NCBI GenBank assembly: GCA_904420585.1
Contig: CAJFVX010000045.1
Location: forward strand, 28,859 to 92,858
DNA: 64,000 bases
Direction: 5' to 3'
Origin: Candidatus Howiella intestinavium
GTDB taxonomy: Bacteria > Bacillota > Clostridia > Oscillospirales > Acutalibacteraceae
Below are positions 16,883-23,976 of the stretch, one piece after another. The notes beneath the pieces were generated by a model that was not told where the DNA came from, ran no database searches, and worked only from the letters and a program-made list of their open reading frames with translations. A program made the position numbers and the translations under genes. Every line of letters begins with the position of its first letter. The stretch's first letter is position 1.

Positions 16883-17312
16883 GGCTCTCCCCCGTCTATC
16901 CTTCCTTTTCTCAAAATTACAGCATGATATGCAGAATACAGTCATTATACCCCAAAAAATTTCCCTGCACAAGCGGGGGACTGCCGTAAAATTTCCCCTT
17001 TTGGAAAAGAAAGCGCCGGCCCAGGCCTTTCATCCCTCTTCTGCTTATATTCCAGAGGCCGCCGTCCATCCCCGCCGGGAGGCACACGTCCGCCTTTCCA
17101 TATTTTTATGCGGCGCTGTTCCCACGCCGCATAAAAATGCGCCCCGCAAAGCGGGGCGCACCAGACTGCCGAAAACCCAATGGAAGCTTTTTATCGCAGA
17201 AACCGGCGGCATGGGTGCCGTTTTTGGCACACAGGCATATCCGTCAAATCGCCGGCCATCCCGGCTGCCGGAACGCCGATTTCATACTTCAGCGCCGGGC
17301 GGCCTGCCCGGT
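16883..17312. other. Intergenic region with promoter, double hairpin and decayed repeat
   Basis: Holds the minus-strand promoter of the glycosyltransferase (TTGTGC 16967-16972, 17 bp, TATAAT 16944-16949). Then come two adjacent perfect hairpins: TTTTTATGCGGCG with CGCCGCATAAAAA (17103-17137) and TGCGCCCCGC with GCGGGGCGCA (17138-17160). A decayed copy of the dispersed repeat follows at 17161-17222. No gene seen. Confidence 0.6.
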
Positions 17313-18851
17313 TTAATTTTTGTCAAAATCGATATCCTTGAAGCTGTTATTCTCGCCAACCACAGTAAAGGTGCAGTTGTCTATCGTCAGGTTTTCCACC
17401 TCTGTAGGCTTAGGCCATGTTTTGTCGTACAGAATACCGGTGCCGATGCGGGTAATTGCCGCGTCGGAAATATCCAATGCGCCTTGATAATAGATGGTGG
17501 GGTTGACAGGCATCGGATCTTCCGGCGTACTGTCGTCGACCGCTTTATTGGTGATAAAAGTGCCGCCTCTGATAACCGTTTTGCCGTATGCGTTGTTCAA
17601 ATAAACCGCTTTGCTGTATTTTCCATTTACCGTGACGTTGGTGAGCGTGTTTTCCCGTGCGTTTGAGTAGATGCCGTAGGCGTTCATCACAGAACCCGGC
17701 CCCACATCAACAACTGCACCATTGACAGCCAGCGAAGCGCCGATGGTATGGATGGTTCCGGAGGTGCCTTTTTTCTCCGATGTGCTGTATGTTCCCCCGT
17801 TAATAACAATGCTGGAGCCGGCTCCGCCGTACACAGCCCAGCCATTATCGGAACTGGAATAAACAGAAAAATCCTCACCGGCATCGATGACCAGCGTACC
17901 GCCTTTGCCAAACTTGCTGTCCGCATAGAGCACGCCGTTGATGGTGCCGTTGCCCTGCACTGTCAGGGAAGTTCCCACAGCCGCCTTCAAAGCCCCGTCC
18001 ACAGTCAGGGTTTTCCCATTCATATGCAAAACCGTGTCTTTGGGGAAATAAACGTCTTCGGGCAGTTCGATATTGTCGGTCAGCTGAATGACTGCGCTGT
18101 TTTCCGCCGCCTGCATAAACGCATCCGCGCTTGAAACGGCCGCAAAGGCTTTTTCATCATACTGGCTGCCAAAGCCGTCCTTCTCATATGTATACTGGGT
18201 GGCGTGGAGTTGGAAGTTCAAATCGCCCAGGGACAGGCCCTGGTAGGCGTTGCCGGCCGTCTCCCGCATGTGCAGCGCCATCGTCATCTGAACAGAACCC
18301 ACAGGCTCACCGTTCGCCGGCTCCGCCTCTTCCGGCAGCAGCACGCCGTGGGCGATACCGTCACCATCGGCCATCAGGCCAGACAGGGTGCCGGCATTCC
18401 GCCAGCCGTTGGCCACGGTCATGTCCGCAAAGGAATCCGTCGGGGGAATGCCATCGCCCTCATACACATACACATCGATGACGTCCGCCAGTTTTTCACC
18501 CTTCGGCCCGGCGGCAGCACCGACGGCAGCCGCATCCAGGCGAAATTGCAGCGCAAGGCTGCCGGCGTTTACCACCCGCAGGGTCTCCATCACCGTGTAG
18601 CCGGGCTCCCACAGGCCGTAGTCAAAAATCTTATGTTGGGGGGTCTTCTTGAGGGATACGTCCCGGCCGTCCGCGCCGCCGCCCACATGTACCAGATCGA
18701 TTTTCAGGTCGCCCGCAGCAATTTGATTGCCGGTGCTGGTCACGCTGTCCGTAAACCATGCGAAGGTGGTGCCCAGGAGCATGGCGCAGCACAGCGCCAG
18801 GGACAGGGCGCTGGCCAGCAGGGCCCTTTTGGTGTTTTTGCCGTTTGTCAT
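17313..18851 (-). CDS. Secreted protein with SipW-dependent-type signal and beta-helix repeats
   Basis: 512 residues. Signal region ends GTTFAWFTDSVTSTGN with IAAGDLKIDL following, nearly the same as the protein at 8970-10595. Residues to about 240 form the TasA-like beta-sandwich (ends LHATQYTYEKDGFGSQYDE); the rest is a beta-solenoid with short Gly/Asn-rich coils such as SIVINGGTYSTSE and KTVIRGGTFITNK, closer to adhesin or pectate-lyase repeats than its paralogue. I start at ATG 18851, 8 bases after AAAGGGG; the upstream open frame crosses the promoter. GC content is lower than in neighbours, suggesting a different history. Likely exported and surface- or matrix-associated. Confidence 0.85.
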   Translation of the reverse strand: MTNGKNTKRALLASALSLALCCAMLLGTTFAWFTDSVTSTGNQIAAGDLKIDLVHVGGGADGRDVSLKKTPQHKIFDYGLWEPGYTVMETLRVVNAGSLALQFRLDAAAVGAAAGPKGEKLADVIDVYVYEGDGIPPTDSFADMTVANGWRNAGTLSGLMADGDGIAHGVLLPEEAEPANGEPVGSVQMTMALHMRETAGNAYQGLSLGDLNFQLHATQYTYEKDGFGSQYDEKAFAAVSSADAFMQAAENSAVIQLTDNIELPEDVYFPKDTVLHMNGKTLTVDGALKAAVGTSLTVQGNGTINGVLYADSKFGKGGTLVIDAGEDFSVYSSSDNGWAVYGGAGSSIVINGGTYSTSEKKGTSGTIHTIGASLAVNGAVVDVGPGSVMNAYGIYSNARENTLTNVTVNGKYSKAVYLNNAYGKTVIRGGTFITNKAVDDSTPEDPMPVNPTIYYQGALDISDAAITRIGTGILYDKTWPKPTEVENLTIDNCTFTVVGENNSFKDIDFDKN

Positions 18852-19205
18852 GGCTGTTTCCCCTTTGTTTTTCATTTGGGGGCTATAATCACCCGCCGGA
18901 TGCTTATACCGAGGAGAACACCGGCGGACAGAAGAGATAACCCCCTGTTTTCGCCTTCGAGTATACCATGAAAACGCCCAAAACACAATTGTTTATATAT
19001 CATTGCATAAATCCGCTTTTTGCGGCGGGTCCGCAGGCTGCCGAAGAGCCTGCTGCATGGTTCAAACCGGCGGCATGCGGGCCGGCTCCTGTCCCCTGCA
19101 CATCCCGTCCAAGCAGGATTTGCAGGGGACAGCTGAGAAGGGGCGCGCCCCCTTCTGGGGCCTGCCGTCTCTGCCAGCGGGCTTGGCGGCGGTTTTGCCG
19201 GGGCC
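18852..19205. other. Intergenic region: promoter and degenerate repeat copy
   Basis: A minus-strand -10 TATACT (18960-18965) with a weak TTGTGT (18983-18988) at 17 bp would serve the beta-helix gene, giving a leader near 100 bases. From 19025 to 19190 the sequence resembles the dispersed repeat but is strongly diverged (GGCTGCCGAAGAGCCT, ACCGGCGGCATGCG, GAGAAGGGGCG/CGCCCCCTTCT). No gene seen. Confidence 0.5.
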
Positions 19206-19745
19206 TCAGCCCTCCATCTGGCGGCCCAGGAAGGCGGCGGCCACCTGGGCCAGCTTGACGTCGCTGTCCGAAGGGCCGGTCTGGCCGTCCCCCAGCAGCA
19301 CCACCGCTCCCGACACATCCCCCGAGGCCAGGATGGGGGCGGCCACCCCGATGGGGCGGTCAATGCCCTCCAGGGCCATGGGCCGGCGGACGTCCTCCCT
19401 GCCGTAGGCCACCGTCCGGCGCTCCTCCATAATCTCTTCCAGCTGGCCCGACACCCGCCGCTCCAGCACCTCCTTTTTGGAGATGCCGGCCGCTGCGATG
19501 CAGTGGTCCCGGTCGCAGATGAGCACCGGGCAGGAGGTGCTCCCCACCAAAGCCTCGGCGTACTGGGACGCAAAGGCGGCCAGCTCTCCCACAGGGGAGT
19601 ACTTTTTGAAAATGACCTCCCCGTTGTTGTCGGTGTAGATTTCCAGGGGGTCGCCCTCCCGGATGCGCATGGTGCGGCGGATTTCCTTGGGAATGACAAC
19701 CCGACCCAGGTCGTCGATGCGGCGAACGATACCGGTTGCTTTCAT
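19206..19745 (-). CDS. spoVT: Stage V sporulation regulator SpoVT (AbrB family)
   Basis: 179 residues. N-terminal swapped-hairpin AbrB DNA-binding domain MKATGIVRRIDDLGRVVIPK through REGDPLEIYTDNNGEVIFKK; C-terminal GAF-like domain (CPVLICDRDHCIAAAG ... GVAAPILASGDVSGAVVLLG). This two-domain layout is SpoVT, the regulator of late forespore genes, not AbrB, which lacks the GAF part. ATG 19745 is preceded by GGGAGG. A GATACTA/GCATA pair upstream resembles a sigma-G promoter, as in Bacillus. Its presence indicates a spore-forming lineage. Confidence 0.95.
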   Translation of the reverse strand: MKATGIVRRIDDLGRVVIPKEIRRTMRIREGDPLEIYTDNNGEVIFKKYSPVGELAAFASQYAEALVGSTSCPVLICDRDHCIAAAGISKKEVLERRVSGQLEEIMEERRTVAYGREDVRRPMALEGIDRPIGVAAPILASGDVSGAVVLLGDGQTGPSDSDVKLAQVAAAFLGRQMEG

Positions 19746-19823
19746 ATAGCATATTCCTCCCGTAATTCCAGATAAAATCCTTGTATACAATCGGCCGTCC
19801 GGCCGATACGCTGCAAGCACATG

Positions 19824-19852
19824 TAGTATCTGTCAAATGGAGAAAAATATGC
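19824..19852 (-). promoter_or_regulatory. Candidate sigma-G promoter of spoVT
   Basis: On the minus strand GCATA (19848-19852), 17 bp, GATACTA (19824-19830). Sigma-G sites read roughly GHATR and CATNHTA, so one mismatch in the -10. No convincing sigma-A pair is present nearby. Confidence 0.4.
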
Positions 19853-19920
19853 TTTTTCGCCGGCCGTCCCTTCTGGTAAAAGACGGAAGCAAAGGTCGGC
19901 AAAAAAAATCAATCCATAAG

Positions 19921-20006
19921 CTTAGAAGGAGACTTTCCCCCCTTTTAACATCCCCCAGCAAATCCCGCCGCCGGTTTGGATGGTTTTATCCGTTTTTCGA
20001 CAAGAT
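19921..20006 (-). repeat. Dispersed intergenic repeat, copy 4 (reverse orientation, diverged)
   Basis: Reads AGAAGGAGACTTTCCCCCCT, TAACATCCCCC, CAAATCCCGCCGCCGGTTT, matching the reverse complement of the full copies with gaps. Confidence 0.55.
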
Positions 20007-20045
20007 AAAAACCGGCCGCCGGACCTGATACGTCCGGCGGCCGGC
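20007..20045 (-). terminator. Terminator of the DUF975-CmpB gene
   Basis: CCGGCCGCCGGAC (20011-20023) and GTCCGGCGGCCGG (20031-20043) form a 13-bp stem; leftward transcripts then read TTTTTATC. Confidence 0.85.
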
Positions 20046-20048
20046 GTT

Positions 20049-21692
20049 CTACAGCGGCAGGGGGCCGCGGGCCAAAACGGCAGGCAGCAGGCCCTCCACC
20101 ACGAAATTGTAATCCGTAATGCCCTTGCCCGTGTTGGGCACAAAGCAGGAATAGATAAGATCGCAGACAAACAGCAGGATGAGCAGGCAGCAAATAAAGC
20201 ATTTCAGCTTAAAGGGGATTTTCCGGTACCAGTCGTCCAGCACCGGCCCCAGCAGGTAGATCGCCGCGCATCCCCCCAGCCCGAAGACCAGCAGGCCCTC
20301 GGCGCAGATGAAGCCGTTGAGATTCAGCACATAGCCCGAATAATCCCACCAGCGGGTGCCGGTGGCCCATTCCAGGAACCAGCCGGTGCCGTACTCGATA
20401 ACCCCGCAGAACAGGACGGTGAGGAAAAAGGTCAGCACGGGGTGGTTCCGGACCTTTTTTAAGAGCACCAGCACCCCTACCCCGCCCACGCCGTAGATGG
20501 GCAGCCAGGGCCCGTGGAGCACCCCCCGGTTGACAAAGCCTTCGGCCGAAAGCCCCTGGATGACTTCCCACACCCAGCCGGCGGCGGCAAAGGTGAAAAA
20601 GATGAGGATGAGGGACCAGATGCTGTAGTCCCGCCGGTAGTCGGATTTTATCCACTTCCGCCGCTGCCGGTCAGGCAGGGGGAAGGCCTCCTCCGGGTAC
20701 CGGTCGGCCCCGCCGGTCTCGAACAGCCGGCTGTCATTCAGCAGCTCTGCGCCGGGAATGCCGTCGGCCAGGGCCTTTTCCCGCAGGGTGCGGTAGAGGG
20801 CCGCCTCGGCGGCGGTCATATAGGGGTTCGTATAAAAGACGTTCAAAAAGCCCAGGGTGAAAAAGTTCAGCAGCTGCCAGGGCAGGAAGGAAAGGGACAA
20901 AAGGAAGGCCTTCCACTTGTTCCCCCGCATCATGGTTTTGGACAGCCCCATGGCCTCCCGCCAGCCGATGGCCGGGTTTTCGGCCACGATAAAGGGCACC
21001 AGCATGTAGGAATAGCTCTTGATGACGCCCCCCACAATGGTCAGGCACCAGAGGGCCAGGAAAAAGGAGCGCATAAACATGACCTTGGCCGTATTCCAGA
21101 GCTTTCCCACCCGGACCATCAGCAGGGCCCGGCGCATACCGGTCTGGGGGTAGCTGAGCTTTTCCATCAGAAACCGGCGTTCGGCCGCCATCAGGGGATT
21201 TTTGATGAAAAACCAGAAGAGGAAGCTGATGGCCGCGGCCCCCAGGGCCACAAAGCCCCGGACCACCCGTCCCTGAAAGAGCATCTGGCTGAAGGAGTCC
21301 AGCACCCCCAGGGCGATGGAGCCCGAGCGGGTGATGTTGTTGAAAAGGGAGGCCAGCACCCCTCTGGAATTGGCCGCGATAACCTTCGCGCCATCATCCT
21401 CCTCGCCCGCCGGGACCTCGGGTTCGGGGGGCGGCTCCCAGTTGGCCTGGTCCCCCACCAGCCGGAGGAAGTCCTCGATGATATCCGCGTTGGTGCGCTG
21501 CACCGTGTAAATGGTGGTTTTCAGCACCCCGGCCTCGATTCCCGCGCGGTCGTTGTAGACGTCAAAGGACCAGATGGTGGAGCCGTATTCCCCCGTGATA
21601 AACGCAGCAATCAGGCAGACCAGCACCACCCGCCAGTAGTGGGGTTTGAAAACGCCCCGCGCCTGCCGCTTCAGTTCCCTGCGCGTCCACAC
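20049..21692 (-). CDS. DUF975 and CmpB-type membrane domain fusion protein
   Basis: 547 residues. First half is a DUF975 integral membrane domain (ELKRQARGVFKPHYWRVVL; later ENPAIGWREAMGLSKTMMRG and NPYMTAAEAALYRTL) with a loop of about 80 residues facing outside. Second half is the putative ABC-transporter type IV / CmpB domain (GWVWEVIQGL, NRGVLHGPWLPIYGVGG, GTRWWDYSGYVLNLNGFICAEG). Each domain usually occurs alone; neither has a proven function. Start is GTG 21692 with AAGGAGG 12 bases before. It lies 36 bp downstream of the HD-domain gene and may be cotranscribed with it. Confidence 0.8.
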   Translation of the reverse strand: MWTRRELKRQARGVFKPHYWRVVLVCLIAAFITGEYGSTIWSFDVYNDRAGIEAGVLKTTIYTVQRTNADIIEDFLRLVGDQANWEPPPEPEVPAGEEDDGAKVIAANSRGVLASLFNNITRSGSIALGVLDSFSQMLFQGRVVRGFVALGAAAISFLFWFFIKNPLMAAERRFLMEKLSYPQTGMRRALLMVRVGKLWNTAKVMFMRSFFLALWCLTIVGGVIKSYSYMLVPFIVAENPAIGWREAMGLSKTMMRGNKWKAFLLSLSFLPWQLLNFFTLGFLNVFYTNPYMTAAEAALYRTLREKALADGIPGAELLNDSRLFETGGADRYPEEAFPLPDRQRRKWIKSDYRRDYSIWSLILIFFTFAAAGWVWEVIQGLSAEGFVNRGVLHGPWLPIYGVGGVGVLVLLKKVRNHPVLTFFLTVLFCGVIEYGTGWFLEWATGTRWWDYSGYVLNLNGFICAEGLLVFGLGGCAAIYLLGPVLDDWYRKIPFKLKCFICCLLILLFVCDLIYSCFVPNTGKGITDYNFVVEGLLPAVLARGPLPL

Positions 21693-21728
21693 CGCTGCCC
21701 CTCACCTCCTTATATGCACATACACTAA

Positions 21729-22337
21729 CTATACACGACTTTTGTCGGTTTCGCAAGCCTGCCCCCCGGTCAGCTCATCCAGGGTCAGCCGGAAGCCGGG
21801 GAGGAATTCGGCCATGAAGATGTCGGCCTCGGGCAGCTTCATCTCCTCCACCGCCCGGCGGATGGTCTCGCCGGCCACCCGGAACTCGTCGTTGCCCATC
21901 TTTTCCTCCTGGATGCACTTGATATAGGCCGACAGCTTGTCGGCCGCCTTGATAAGGGGACGGTAGGCCTCGTCGCCGGCCAGCAGCCCGGCGTAATCCG
22001 GCCGCAGGTCGTCGGGCAGCAGGTCCAGCAGCCGTTCGGCGGCGGCGGCCTCTGTCTGTTTGTAGGCCCCGGCCGTATGGGCGCTGAAATACTTGACCGG
22101 CGTGGGCAGGTCCCCGGTGATGATTTCGGGGGCGTCGTGGAACATGGCCAGCAGGGCCGCCCGGCCGGGGTCCAGGTCCCGCCCCAGCCGCCGGCTGCCG
22201 ATGAGGGCCAGGGCGTGGGCGATGAAGGCCGTCTCCAGGGAGTGCTCGGACAGGTTCTCCGGCCGGGTGTTGCGCATGAGCCCCCACCGCTCAATATATT
22301 TCATACGAAAAAGCATGGCGTAAAAATGACTGGACAT
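21729..22337 (-). CDS. HD-domain 5'-deoxynucleotidase, YfbR type
   Basis: 202 residues. HD-superfamily metal ligands are in NLSEHSLETAFIAHALA and AMFHDAPEIITGDLPTPVKY, with the distal Asp in IKAADKLSAYIKCIQEEK. YfbR-like enzymes remove the 5' phosphate from deoxynucleoside monophosphates to balance dNTP pools. ATG 22337 follows AAGGAGG at 8 bases; earlier in-frame codons fall in the shared control region. Divergent from the GT-C glycosyltransferase gene, with 169 bp between them containing two palindromes. Confidence 0.9.
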   Translation of the reverse strand: MSSHFYAMLFRMKYIERWGLMRNTRPENLSEHSLETAFIAHALALIGSRRLGRDLDPGRAALLAMFHDAPEIITGDLPTPVKYFSAHTAGAYKQTEAAAAERLLDLLPDDLRPDYAGLLAGDEAYRPLIKAADKLSAYIKCIQEEKMGNDEFRVAGETIRRAVEEMKLPEADIFMAEFLPGFRLTLDELTGGQACETDKSRV

Positions 22338-22412
22338 GCAAAAAATCCTCCTTGTCCCAAAGGCGTGGTAAATTTTGCAACAAAATCCCCCGCCGGGCCC
22401 ACTAATAAAAAG

Positions 22413-22489
22413 ATGCAAAAGTTTGCATAAAAATATCTTTCATATTATACCATACGCTGGTATAATATCAATGATTGCATGGATGCAAA
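22413..22489. promoter_or_regulatory. Paired ATGCAAA palindromes flanking an extended -10 promoter
   Basis: ATGCAAA-AG-TTTGCAT (22413-22428) and ATTGCAT-GG-ATGCAAA (22474-22489) are inverted repeats of the same half-site, 61 bp apart centre to centre. Between them is TGGTATAAT (22458-22466), an extended -10 for the rightward GT-C gene. The arrangement looks like a two-operator control region for an unidentified regulator. Confidence 0.6.
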
Positions 22490-22506
22490 TTTGAGGAGGA
22501 CAAGCT

Positions 22507-23976
22507 ATGGAACTGCGTATAACCCATAAGCAGGCCTTTTGGATGCTGGTGCTCATCCTGTCCTTTTCCTTCCTGACCCAGGTGGTGGTAGGCATGGGCT
22601 ACATCAATACCTACGACACCTACTGGTACAGGAACTGGGGGCTGGACGCCGCCGAGAACGGCCTGTTTACCATCTACAGCCGGGTGGAGGACATCAATCT
22701 GGACTATCCGCCCCTTTACCTGATTCTGTTGTATATCACCGGCCTTTGCTACGGCTCCGCGGGCAAGGGCCTGCACGTATTCCTCCAGATGTTCCTGATG
22801 AAATTCTGGCCGATTTTCTTCAATGTAGCCTGCGCCGCCCTGCTTTACTACATCTGCCGCAAGCGGTTCGGCCGGCCCACCGGCCTTCTGGCCGCCTTCC
22901 TGTGGTGCATGAATCCCGGCTTTTTCTTCAACGCCGCCATGTGGGGGCAGAGCGACAGCGTTATGGCCTTTCTGCTGCTTGTCTCCTTTTACCTGCTGGA
23001 CAGGGACCGTCCTGTGGCGGCCTGCGTGGCCTTTGCCGTGGCGGGGCTTACCAAGTTCCAGAGCCTCTTCTTCACCCCGCCCTTCCTTTTGGTCCTCGTT
23101 TTGCGCAACCTGCCCGACTGGAAGCGGATTGTAAAGAGCCTGGCGGCCGCTGCGGTCACCGTGGCCGTGGTCTTTATCCCCTTTATGGTGGGGGGCAGGA
23201 ACCCCATGCTCTTCTTCGACGTGTACCTGGGCAGCGCCAACAAATACCCCTACTGCTCCCTGCACGCCTATAATTTCTACAGCATGCTGGGCCTCAACTG
23301 GACCACCGGGCTGAAGGATATCGAACCCATTGCAGGCGGGTTTACCTGGAACCATTTCAGCTTTATCTGTGCGGCTCTCTCGGTGGCCCTGGTGGCAGCC
23401 CTCTATATCCTGTCCTACCGGCGGTTCGGCCGCGCCCGGCTGGACGGCTGGGTGGGCGGCTTCCTCATGATGCAGTGCCTGTTTATGTTCATGACCCGCA
23501 TGCACGAGCGGTACCAGGTGATTGTGGTGCCCTTTGCCCTGATGGCCTGGCTCACCACCCGGAACAGGCGGTTTTTGGGCCTCTTCGCCGCTTTGAGCTG
23601 CTTTACCTGCGTCAACCAGGCCGTTGTCCTGCTGGATATGGTCCTGGGGGCCCAGCGGAATATCGAGCCCTTCTGGTCCTCCTATTCCCATGAACTGGTC
23701 ATCGTCCTGTCCTTTATCAATATGCTGCTGTTCGTCTGGAGCGTCTATGAATGCGTCACCTATTTCCTGGGAAGCCGGCGGAAAGACCGGACGGCAGGGG
23801 GGACGGATGTCCGGGCCTTCGGCAGCCCTTCGCCGGATGAGACGGATGGGCAGGCCCCTGCCCTGGAAGGGCGTCCTGGGGCCGAGCGGGATGCGGCTCC
23901 CGCCCTCCGGGAAGACCCAGCCCCCGCCGGCGGCCGTCCGGCAGAAAGGAGCCACCGCCAATGGATACGTATATGA
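22507..23976 (+). CDS. GT-C family polyprenyl-phosphate-sugar glycosyltransferase
   Basis: 489 residues with about ten to eleven membrane segments. An acidic motif in the first outer loop (INTYDTYWYRNWG), NLDYPPLYLILL, NPGFFFNAAMWGQSDS and TRMHERYQ are typical of ALG6/PMT-like GT-C enzymes that take sugar from a lipid-phosphate carrier on the outer face. The last 70 residues are Pro/Gly/Asp-rich and hydrophilic with no recognisable domain. GAGGAGG lies 7 bases before ATG. Its 3' end overlaps the first YfhO gene by 16 bp, so the three genes are one operon. Likely role: glycosylation of a wall polymer or surface protein. Confidence 0.85.
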   Translation: MELRITHKQAFWMLVLILSFSFLTQVVVGMGYINTYDTYWYRNWGLDAAENGLFTIYSRVEDINLDYPPLYLILLYITGLCYGSAGKGLHVFLQMFLMKFWPIFFNVACAALLYYICRKRFGRPTGLLAAFLWCMNPGFFFNAAMWGQSDSVMAFLLLVSFYLLDRDRPVAACVAFAVAGLTKFQSLFFTPPFLLVLVLRNLPDWKRIVKSLAAAAVTVAVVFIPFMVGGRNPMLFFDVYLGSANKYPYCSLHAYNFYSMLGLNWTTGLKDIEPIAGGFTWNHFSFICAALSVALVAALYILSYRRFGRARLDGWVGGFLMMQCLFMFMTRMHERYQVIVVPFALMAWLTTRNRRFLGLFAALSCFTCVNQAVVLLDMVLGAQRNIEPFWSSYSHELVIVLSFINMLLFVWSVYECVTYFLGSRRKDRTAGGTDVRAFGSPSPDETDGQAPALEGRPGAERDAAPALREDPAPAGGRPAERSHRQWIRI

